Assembly: GCA_003488105.1 (NCBI GenBank)
Contig: DNMS01000366.1
Location: forward strand, 443-8,655
From: Rhodospirillaceae bacterium
GTDB taxonomy: Bacteria > Pseudomonadota > Alphaproteobacteria > Rhodospirillales_A > Casp-alpha2
DNA: 8,213 bases
Reading direction: 5' to 3'
Shown piece after piece: positions 1 through 6,500 of the stretch. Under the pieces are notes generated by a model. The model ran no database searches, was not told the DNA's origin, and worked only from the letters and a program-made list of their open reading frames with translations. Each line of letters starts with the position of its first letter. The first letter of the stretch is position 1. Position numbers and translations under genes: made by a program.

Positions 1-1110
1 GTTTTGCCGCGCGGTTTCCAGATCCGCCCAGGCGAGGCGGATGTTTTCCTCGATCGTCCGCTGGGTGTCGGCGGCACGGTCGATCGAGGCTTTATAATCG
101 CTGCTGGAGGCGCTGACGGAATCAAGCGCGGTAAAGCCCAGGTTGAAGGGAAAGTTGAGTTCGACCTTGGCGGCTTGGGCGTTGCGCTGGCCGATGGTGC
201 CGTCCAGGTTGCGCTCGTGGCTGGTTTCGACGACCGCATTCAGTTCGGGAAAGAACAAATCCTGACGGGTCCGCGTAACGCTGTCCTTGGCGATGTCGGA
301 GGCAAGCCGCGCATTGCGCAGTTGGAAGTTTTCCTTGAGCCCGATTTCGATGGCGTCCTCAAGGGTCCTGGGCATCAGGACTTCGGGCACGGGGGGAAGC
401 TTGAATTCATTGATCCCCTTGGGCATGTCGCGGTACAGCGCATGGTAGCGCGACAGAGCGTTGCGCAGGGTGCCCTCGGCGACCACGCGGCGGGACTGGG
501 CTTCGGCCAGTTCGGTCTTGGCCTGCAGAACGTCGGTCGAAAACCCGGCGCCGCCGGCGACCCGGGCATCTTCAAGTTCCGTCTGTTTCTTGATGTTGTC
601 TTCAGATTGCCGCGACAGGGCCAGGCGCCGGTTCGCGCTGTAAACCTGGATATAGGCGACAATGCCCTCTAGGACGAGATCCTGGCGCACCTGGTTCAGG
701 TTGATCGCCGCTGATTCCCGGTTCTTGCGGGAAATATCGATGTCCGTGTCGGTCTTGCCGAAATCCCACAGCAGCTGAGTGATGCTGAGCGACGTCTCAT
801 TGAATTTCTTGGTGGTGTCCTGGGTGCCGGGATTGGCGCGCTTCTGGAAGCCGTTGTTGATATCGATTTCCAGTTCGGGGAACCAGGCGCCGCGGGTTTC
901 GCGGATGCGGCTGGTTGCGGCGTTCAGTGAATTCTTGGCGGCATTGATCCGGTCGTGATTCTCGATCAGGTCGAGCAGGGCATCAGGCAAAGACTGGGCC
1001 CGCGCGCTGGCACTCCATGCCGACACGCCGAAGATCACTGCAAATGTGAACCCCGCCTTGAGAAGGCTGCGCAACGTCTTTCCCCGAGTGCCTTCGCCGA
1101 ATTTCGGCAT
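1..1110 (-). CDS. TolC-family outer-membrane efflux/secretion protein (C-terminus cut by window edge)
   Basis: Translating the minus strand gives an open frame of 370 codons that continues past base 1. TolC proteins form trimeric outer-membrane channels with a periplasmic alpha-barrel, and export substrates for type I secretion or drug efflux pumps. Residues 1-38 look like a Sec signal peptide: a basic n-region, a hydrophobic stretch at about 21-31, and an A-R-A cleavage site before Q39. The mature part shows the family's internal duplication: WFPELEIDI near residue 76 is matched by FFPELNAVV near 287. LLWDFGKT (113-120) and GAGFSTDVLQAKTELAEAQ (187-205) are typical of the first half. Family members usually have about 420-470 residues, so roughly the last 60-100 are missing. 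The start is uncertain: ATG at 1110 lacks a clear Shine-Dalgarno, GTG at 1122 is in frame upstream, and TTG at 1074 would still leave a good signal peptide. The substrate cannot be told. The family call is firm. Confidence 0.93.
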   Translation of the reverse strand, partial: MPKFGEGTRGKTLRSLLKAGFTFAVIFGVSAWSASARAQSLPDALLDLIENHDRINAAKNSLNAATSRIRETRGAWFPELEIDINNGFQKRANPGTQDTTKKFNETSLSITQLLWDFGKTDTDIDISRKNRESAAINLNQVRQDLVLEGIVAYIQVYSANRRLALSRQSEDNIKKQTELEDARVAGGAGFSTDVLQAKTELAEAQSRRVVAEGTLRNALSRYHALYRDMPKGINEFKLPPVPEVLMPRTLEDAIEIGLKENFQLRNARLASDIAKDSVTRTRQDLFFPELNAVVETSHERNLDGTIGQRNAQAAKVELNFPFNLGFTALDSVSASSSDYKASIDRAADTQRTIEENIRLAWADLETARQN

Positions 1111-1128
1111 AAACTTGCACACTCGGGG
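1082..1128 (-). promoter_or_regulatory. Inverted repeat enclosing the TolC start codon (possible mRNA structure)
   Basis: On the plus strand CCCCGAGTG (1082-1090) is matched perfectly by CACTCGGGG (1120-1128). Between them lies a second perfect inverted repeat, GCCGAA-T-TTCGGC (1096-1108). In the minus-strand transcript this gives a 9-bp outer stem and a 5-6-bp inner stem. The annotated ATG (1108-1110) sits in the loop region, with its G as the first base of the inner stem. No good Shine-Dalgarno precedes it. The arms and the codon position are seen directly; a role in translation control is inferred. If the true start is TTG at 1074, the hairpin would lie wholly in the leader. There is no T-run after it, so it is not a standard terminator. 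Confidence 0.45.
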
Positions 1129-1142
1129 GATAATTGGAACAT

Positions 1143-1171
1143 TTTATCGGGCGGGACGAAGTCTGTTTCAG
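1143..1171 (-). promoter_or_regulatory. Possible sigma-70-type promoter for the TolC gene
   Basis: Read on the minus strand, CTGAAA (1171-1166) and GATAAA (1148-1143) are 17 bases apart. Each matches four of six consensus positions for -35 and -10. The predicted transcript start, near 1136, would give a short leader of about 25 bases before ATG 1110 that includes the outer arm of the 1082-1128 inverted repeat. The match is only moderate and promoter consensus in GC-rich alphaproteobacteria is loose, so this is tentative. Confidence 0.3.
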
Positions 1172-1199
1172 TCATCGGGTCTGTTTTTTTGATTCATGT

Positions 1200-1216
1200 A
1201 AGCTTTTGAAAAGCTT
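1200..1216. repeat. Perfect palindrome AAGCTTTTGAAAAGCTT, possible operator
   Basis: Two 8-base arms are exact inverted copies around a single central G. The site lies between the divergent TolC and dehydrogenase genes, about 90 bases upstream of the TolC ATG and 188 bases upstream of the dehydrogenase ATG. Two-fold symmetry of this size is typical of sites bound by dimeric repressors or activators. It could also fold as a 7-bp hairpin with a TGA loop, but no T-run follows directly. No known operator consensus was recognised and no regulator gene is adjacent in the window. Confidence 0.4.
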
Positions 1217-1392
1217 CCGGAAATTATGTCGCGTCTCGATTGGCATTATTCGCGCCGAAGAGACTTTGTCTGTCCTGCCGCCGCCGCCCCGTCCCAAGGC
1301 CAGGATCGCGCGATTCGTCATCCCAACGGCGGCGCCAAGCGGGTAAGGTCTGGGCAACAGCACCCTGCGGGAGACCGCGCTAAAGATCGCCG

Positions 1393-1400
1393 AGGGAGGA
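1393..1400 (+). promoter_or_regulatory. Strong ribosome binding site of the acyl-CoA dehydrogenase
   Basis: AGGGAGGA contains the GGAGG core at 1395-1399, four bases before ATG 1404. It supports this ATG as the start. Confidence 0.8.
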
Positions 1401-1403
1401 ATC

Positions 1404-2561
1404 ATGAGCAATAATCTTTCGAAAACCGAGGATGACCTTGTTGCCGCTGCGGCCGAATTCGCGGCCCGCGACGTGCGGCCCCATGCGGCCGGATGGGAAA
1501 AGGCGCGGGCATTACCCGCCGAAATGTTCGAGCGGGCCGCCGCCGCCGGGCTGACCTCGGCGATTCTGCCGCGCGAGGTTGGTGGCGGTGGTGTCGGGAT
1601 GCTCTGCGCCGCGCGCATGGCCGAGGTCCTGGCGGCAGCCGATTTCGGCTTTGCCTTCGCGCTCAAGGTTCATGCCAACGCGGCCAACGCCGTGGCCCGG
1701 CGCGGCACCGACGAACAGCGACATCGTCTGCTGCCGGGCATGATCGAGGGGCGGCGTATCGGCGCGTTTTGCCTGACGGAACCGGCGGTCGGCAGCGATG
1801 CGACCGCGATCACCTGTGCCGCCACCAAGGAAACGGGCGGCTGGGCCGTGATCGGCGAAAAGGCCTGGGTGACCAACGGTGTCAACGCGGACGTCATGAG
1901 CGTCTATGTCCAGACCGACGCGCAAGCAGGATGGCGCGGCATCGCCAACGTTCTCGTCGAAGGTGATTTTCCCGGCCTGTCCCGCGCGGCCCCTTACGAC
2001 CTGTTGGGCGGGCACGCGGCGGGGCTCTGCGGCCTGACCTTCGAAGGCTGTCGGGTTCCGGAGGCCAACCTGTTGATCGCACCCGGCGAGGGGTTCAAGG
2101 CGGCCATGGCGGGTATCAACATGGCGCGGATGTTCGTCGCCGCGCTGTGTTGCGGAATGTTGGCCGAATGCCTTGACCGGGCCTTGGCCTATGGCGCCCA
2201 GCGTATGGCCTTCGGTCGGCCGATCCTGGCCAATCAGGGTTTGCAATGGGAACTGGCCGATGTGGCCACGGACCTGGAAGCCTGTCGCCGCTTGACCGAG
2301 CATGCGGCCCGTACGCTGGACGCTGGTGAGGCCGGGATCACCGAATGCGCCCATGCCAAGAAATTCTCGACCCGCGCCGCCGTGCGGGGGATATCGGCCT
2401 GCATGCAGGCGATGGGGGCGGCCGGGCTGCGCGCCGAGGAACCCTTCGGTCGCCATTTCGCGGCGGCGAAGATGTGTGAATTCCTCGATGGCACGACGGA
2501 AATTCAGAACGTGGTGATTTCCCGCAGCTTGCTACGGCCCCATGGGATCGATGCGTCCTAG
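1404..2561 (+). CDS. Acyl-CoA dehydrogenase family protein with Asp at the catalytic-base position
   Basis: This complete 385-residue flavoprotein is of normal family length. Members oxidise acyl-CoA thioesters to 2,3-enoyl-CoA using FAD, passing electrons to ETF in the cytoplasm. The usual three domains are visible: an N-terminal helical part (about 1-118), a beta middle domain opening with FCLTEPAVGSDATAI (122-136) and AWVTNG (154-159), and a C-terminal helical part (about 226-377) with QRMAFGRPI (266-274) and QAMGAAGL (335-342). In the C-terminal signature LDGTTEIQNVVISR (361-374), the position holding catalytic Glu in medium-chain enzymes (YEGT) is Asp362. The alternative Glu site of isovaleryl- and long-chain enzymes aligns by eye to Ala241, so no Glu is available there. 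An Asp base is known in cyclic acyl-CoA dehydrogenases, and an Asp also occurs in the corresponding ACAD10/11 motif, so the protein may still be active. The substrate is unknown. The gene is convergent with the signalling operon and shares no evident pathway with its neighbours. Confidence 0.95.
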   Translation: MSNNLSKTEDDLVAAAAEFAARDVRPHAAGWEKARALPAEMFERAAAAGLTSAILPREVGGGGVGMLCAARMAEVLAAADFGFAFALKVHANAANAVARRGTDEQRHRLLPGMIEGRRIGAFCLTEPAVGSDATAITCAATKETGGWAVIGEKAWVTNGVNADVMSVYVQTDAQAGWRGIANVLVEGDFPGLSRAAPYDLLGGHAAGLCGLTFEGCRVPEANLLIAPGEGFKAAMAGINMARMFVAALCCGMLAECLDRALAYGAQRMAFGRPILANQGLQWELADVATDLEACRRLTEHAARTLDAGEAGITECAHAKKFSTRAAVRGISACMQAMGAAGLRAEEPFGRHFAAAKMCEFLDGTTEIQNVVISRSLLRPHGIDAS

Positions 2562-2575
2562 GCCGTTTGACCAAG

Positions 2576-2612
2576 CCGTCGGGCGCTACATATCCTCGAA
2601 AGCGACGGTTTT
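2576..2612 (+). terminator. Weak candidate terminator after the acyl-CoA dehydrogenase
   Basis: CCGTCG (2576-2581) pairs with CGACGG (2603-2608), followed by TTTTGTT. An alternative pairing, CCGT/ACGG plus CGCT/AGCG with a four-base bulge, shortens the loop to 13 bases. The hairpin begins 15 bases after the dehydrogenase stop and overlaps the 3' end of the convergent GGDEF gene. The long loop and interrupted T-run make it weak. No terminator was seen for the minus-strand operon. Confidence 0.25.
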
Positions 2613-3548
2613 GTTGCGGCCGCTGCCTTTCGCTTCGTAAAGCGCCGCGTCGGCCCGCTTCAGCGCGGCCTCGATTGAATCGCGTGGGTCCTGGACCGTG
2701 GTTACGCCGGCGCTGACCGTCACTTGCAGGGTTCCGGAATCGGTGGGAACGGCGAGTTCTCCAAGGTGTTCCCGCAATCTTTCGACGGTCAGTTTGGCGC
2801 CTTGGGGGTCCGTTTCCGGCAGGATCAGAGCGAATTCTTCACCACCCATGCGGCCGACGATATCGACGTTGCGCAGACGGTCGACGCAGGCTTCGGCCAG
2901 GGCCCGGAGCACATTATCCCCAGCGTCATGGCCGTAGGTGTCGTTCACGGCCTTGAAGTGGTCGACATCCATCATCACCGCGCCGAAGCAGCGCCCGCTG
3001 CGTCGCACACGGGCGACTTCGGCCTCGCCCAATTCCATGAATCGCCGCCGGTTCCACACACCGGTGAGAAAGTCCGTGGTGGCAAGCCGAGTCAGTTCCG
3101 CGTTGGCGACCTTAAGGTCCCGATGTGCCTTTTGCAGGGCGAGATGATTGCGGATACGGGCCAGCACGATCAGTGGTGAATAGGGCTTGAGGATGTAGTC
3201 GATGGCGCCGAGCGACAATCCCTTTTCCTGGTCATTGTCTTCGGTCCGGCCGGTGACGAAGACGATGGGGATGTCACGGGTCGGGATATCCGATTTCAAG
3301 CGGCGGCATACTTCATAGCCATCCATACCGGGCATGCTGACATCCAGCAGGATCAGGTCGGGAAGGTTGGATTCCGCGAGGGCGATTGCCTGCACGCCGT
3401 TCGTCGCGCTGATGATCTCTCCTTCCTCGGCCAGGAGATTGGAGAGAATCATCAGGTTCGTTTCCGCATCATCGACGATGAGTATCTTCTGGCGCTGCTG
3501 GTCCAGACTGCCGCGGGACAAAATATCGCTTCTCTCAATTTCCGTCAT
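2586..3548 (-). CDS. Response regulator with REC and GGDEF domains, predicted diguanylate cyclase
   Basis: This complete 320-residue protein is predicted to make c-di-GMP from two GTP when its receiver is phosphorylated. The REC domain (about 21-135) has the acidic pair D26/D27, phosphoacceptor D69 in LILLDVSMPGMDGYE, T99, and K121 in the KP motif. The GGDEF domain (about 155-316) starts with TTDFLTGVWNRRR, has the metal and substrate motif MDVDHFKAVND (193-203), and carries an intact GGEEF active site (235-239). An RxxD inhibitory site (R226-D229) lies exactly five residues before GGEEF, so product feedback inhibition is expected. This resembles PleD/WspR-type enzymes but with a single REC. 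The start ATG at 3548 is supported by AAAGGA seven bases upstream. The gene follows the hybrid kinase by 36 bases on the same strand, and phosphorylation through that kinase's HPt domain is the likely input. All catalytic residues are present, so activity is expected. Confidence 0.95.
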   Translation of the reverse strand: MTEIERSDILSRGSLDQQRQKILIVDDAETNLMILSNLLAEEGEIISATNGVQAIALAESNLPDLILLDVSMPGMDGYEVCRRLKSDIPTRDIPIVFVTGRTEDNDQEKGLSLGAIDYILKPYSPLIVLARIRNHLALQKAHRDLKVANAELTRLATTDFLTGVWNRRRFMELGEAEVARVRRSGRCFGAVMMDVDHFKAVNDTYGHDAGDNVLRALAEACVDRLRNVDIVGRMGGEEFALILPETDPQGAKLTVERLREHLGELAVPTDSGTLQVTVSAGVTTVQDPRDSIEAALKRADAALYEAKGSGRNKTVAFEDM

Positions 3549-3555
3549 CGCGCCG

Positions 3556-3561
3556 TCCTTT
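3556..3561 (-). promoter_or_regulatory. Ribosome binding site of the GGDEF response regulator
   Basis: On the minus strand AAAGGA ends seven bases before ATG 3548, within the 36-base gap after the kinase stop codon. It fixes the start and suggests independent initiation on a shared transcript. Confidence 0.65.
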
Positions 3562-3584
3562 CCACCGTGCCGCCGGTTCCAGTG

Positions 3585-6500
3585 TCATCCGGGTTGTTCT
3601 CCTGCCTGCGGTGGTGATTTGCCCTCCGCAGAAGCGCCGCCACCCAGCGCCACGGCCAGAGAATCACGAACCTCGTCAAGAGCACTACTCAATTCCGCCA
3701 GGCAGGTATCGACTTCCGGCGTGCCCGGTCCGCTGCGCAACTGGTCGTCAAGCGCCTTGGCCGCCTGATACACACGCTCGGCACGGATGTTGCCGCTGAC
3801 GCCTTTCAAAGTATGGGCCGTGCGGGCCGCCGTTTCCAGGTCGCCGTCGGCCAACAGGGCGGCGATCTCGTCCGCCATGTCCATGTATTTTTCGTGGAAC
3901 GCGCCCAGCAGGCGCCGCAGGATGGCGTCGTTTCCCCGCACCATGGTGCGGGCTTCGCTTAGATTGATTCCCTGGATGACGTCGGGCAAGGCATCGGTCG
4001 GCGGCGGCGGCGCGGGCGGCGGCGTCGGTTCCACGGCGGGGATATCGGCCTCTGCCTCAGGCGGCGTTGTCGGCTTGGGGGCAGGCGCCGATCGGGTGTT
4101 CCAGGACGCCAGCACCGTGTACAGGCGGTTTGGATCAATGGGCTTGGTCAGGTGGTCGTTCATGCCGGTGGCGAGGCATTTGTCCCGTTCCGAGCTCATT
4201 GCATGGGCGGTCATGGCGATGATCGGGAGATCTTTGTGCCGGGCGTCGGCGCGAATAATCCGCGTCGCTTCGTATCCGTCCATGACGGGCATCTGCAGGT
4301 CCATGAAAACCGCATCGTAGGATGTTGCCGACACCATTTCGACGGCGACCTTCCCGTTGCTCGCGATCTCCGCCACCACGCCGGCGTGGCCGAGGATTTC
4401 CTGTGCGACCTGCTGATTGATTTCATTGTCTTCGACCACCAGCACGCGCATGCCGACGATTTGCGCCAGCGTGCGCGAGATTGAGTCCATCGGTAAAGGA
4501 TGGTGCGTCGATCTGGTTTCCGCCCTTGGGGCGGCGGCCAGGGCAGTGACCTCGACTGTGAACCAGAACGTGCTGCCTTTTCCTTCGACGCTTTCGACAC
4601 CGATCTTGCCTCCCATCATGGTGACAAGGCTGCGGCTGATCGCCAACCCGAGGCCGGTGCCGCCGAACTGACGAGTGGTCGATATGTCGGCCTGGGTGAA
4701 CGGTTGGAACAGCCTGTCGATCTGATCTTGCGACATGCCGATACCCGTATCCGTGACCTCGAACCGGAGCATCTGTTTCTCGGCAATGCCGGTGATCGGC
4801 GACGGCTCCCGCAGAACCTTCACGACGACGCTCCCACTCTCGGTGAACTTGATGGCGTTTGCCGTCAGGTTGATCAGAATCTGTCCCAGCCGCAGCGGGT
4901 CGCCCTTCAGGTTCTTGGGCACGTCGGGGTCTATGTGAAAGCGAATCTCGAGCGGTTTCGCGCCGGCCCGTGCCGAGGTCATGGCGGACAGATTTTGGAT
5001 GATGTCGTCCAGATTGAAGGGGACGGTTTCGATTTCCAGTTTTCCAGCTTCGATTTTGGAGAAGTCGAGGATGTCGTTGATCAGGCCGAGCAGTGCATGG
5101 GACGACATGTCGACCTTGGTCAGGTAGTCCTCCTGTTGTTCCGTCAGCCTGGTCTGCAGCGCCAGCCCGGTCAGGCCGACGATGGCATTGAGCGGCGTGC
5201 GGATTTCATGGCTCATGTTGGCAAGGAACGCGCTTTTTGCCTCGTTGGCTTCCTCTGCCACCAGTTTTGCCTCGAGCAGGGCCCGTTCCGCGTGTTTTTG
5301 TTGGGTGACATCGGAATACGTCGTCACGAAGCCGCGCCGGTCGGGTAGGGGGTTGCCGCGGATATCAATGACCATGCCGTCCGGGCGAGTGCGTTCGAAA
5401 TGATGGGCTTCGAACCCGCGCGCCAGATCCATGCGTTCCTGAACCTGCTGTTCGATGTCGCCTGGGCCGTATTCACCGCGCTCGGCGTTATAGCGGAAGA
5501 ATTCCCCGAGGTTCGTGCCCGGCGGGAAGCGGTCCTTCGGGAATTGCAGAAGTTCCATAAACTTCGAATTGGCGGTGATGACATCCAGCTTTTCGTCGAA
5601 CATGGTGATGCCCTGGTCCATGGTTTCCAGGGTGGTTTCCAAGATTGCCTTCTGGTGCGCCAGTTCGCGCTCCGCCTCCTTTTGCTCGGTGATGTCGATC
5701 ATGGCCGTGCCGAGTCCCGTGATGGTGCCCTCGCGGTCACGCACGGGGAATTTCGTCAGGCGGTAAATCGTCGGCTGGCCTTTCGGCGTCTTGTGCAGCG
5801 CGGACTCGGCTTCAAGAATGATGATCTCGCCGCTTGCGATCACCTTGCGCTCAAGCTCGGCGACTTCATCCGCGCGGCCCCTTGGGACGAGGTCATGGAC
5901 GGTCTTGCCGATCAGATCGTCAACGGTCGTGCCGTGCCATTCGGCAAAGATCGAATTGGCGCTGAGGAAGCGGCCATCCAGCCCCTTGAGCGCCAGCATG
6001 ATGGGAACGTTCTCGGTGATCGCGGTCAGGCGCGCCTGTGTTTCCTCGAGAACCATCTGCGCGGTCTTCTGCTCGGTCATGTCGTCGAACACGCCGACCA
6101 GATAGCCGTTGTACCACTCGCCGTAACGGGCATAGACGACGCGCCCGTCGGCCAAGGGAACTTCGCTGCTGAGGTTGCCTTCGCGGACGGCGTTGATCCG
6201 TTCGACCACGGATCGGTTGCGGTGCTGGTCGCCGAAATCGCCGCGCTCGGCGAGGAAGTATGCCGTGTCCCAGGCGCTGGTGCCGATCTGCACCTGATCC
6301 GGGTCCAGGCCCCAGACTTCCGAGAACTGCCGGTTGAAGGTGACGTAATGCATGTTCTCGTCGAACACGCAAAGCCCGCTCGGCATGCTGTCCAACGTCA
6401 CCCGCAGGATTGCCGATTGCAGGCTGATCTGCTGTTCCGCTGTCTTGCGTTTGGTGATGTCCAGGGTCCAGGCGATTCGTGCGTGCCGGCCTTCGAAATT

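Larger units (their letters stand above)
1111..1403. other. Divergent intergenic region between the TolC gene and the acyl-CoA dehydrogenase
   Basis: These 293 bases separate two divergently transcribed genes and hold no convincing gene. The left part (about 1111-1250) is noticeably richer in A+T than the flanking coding sequence. It contains a possible minus-strand promoter (1143-1171), a run of seven T (1184-1190) and a perfect palindrome (1200-1216). The right part (about 1265-1390) is GC-rich again and ends in the ribosome binding site of the dehydrogenase. No plus-strand promoter with acceptable -35/-10 spacing could be found, so the dehydrogenase promoter remains unlocated. Confidence 0.7.

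Noticed and set aside
4..672. Plus-strand open frame of 222 codons
   Set aside because: It is antisense to the TolC gene, whose conserved repeats and signal peptide establish the minus strand as coding.
1184..1190. Run of seven T as a terminator signal
   Set aside because: No stable hairpin lies immediately upstream on the plus strand, and neither gene is transcribed into this site. It is more likely part of the A+T-rich promoter region.
1226..1414. Plus-strand frame of 62 codons ending 11 bases into the dehydrogenase gene, possible leader peptide
   Set aside because: It has only a poor ribosome binding site, an Arg-rich composition expected from GC-rich noncoding DNA, and no run of regulatory codons. 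The overlap with the next start is suggestive but not enough.
1172..1666. Minus-strand frame of 164 codons across the intergenic region and dehydrogenase start
   Set aside because: It overlaps the conserved N-terminus of the dehydrogenase on the opposite strand, and its translation is low-complexity Ala/Ser/Arg-rich with no recognisable motif.
1512..2456. Minus-strand open frame of 314 codons antisense to the acyl-CoA dehydrogenase
   Set aside because: The plus strand encodes conserved dehydrogenase motifs throughout. The antisense protein is Gly/Arg-rich with no recognisable family.
2562..2585. Bidirectional terminator in the 24-base convergent gap
   Set aside because: The gap itself holds no self-contained hairpin with T-runs. 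Only a weak plus-strand candidate extending into the GGDEF gene was kept, at low confidence.
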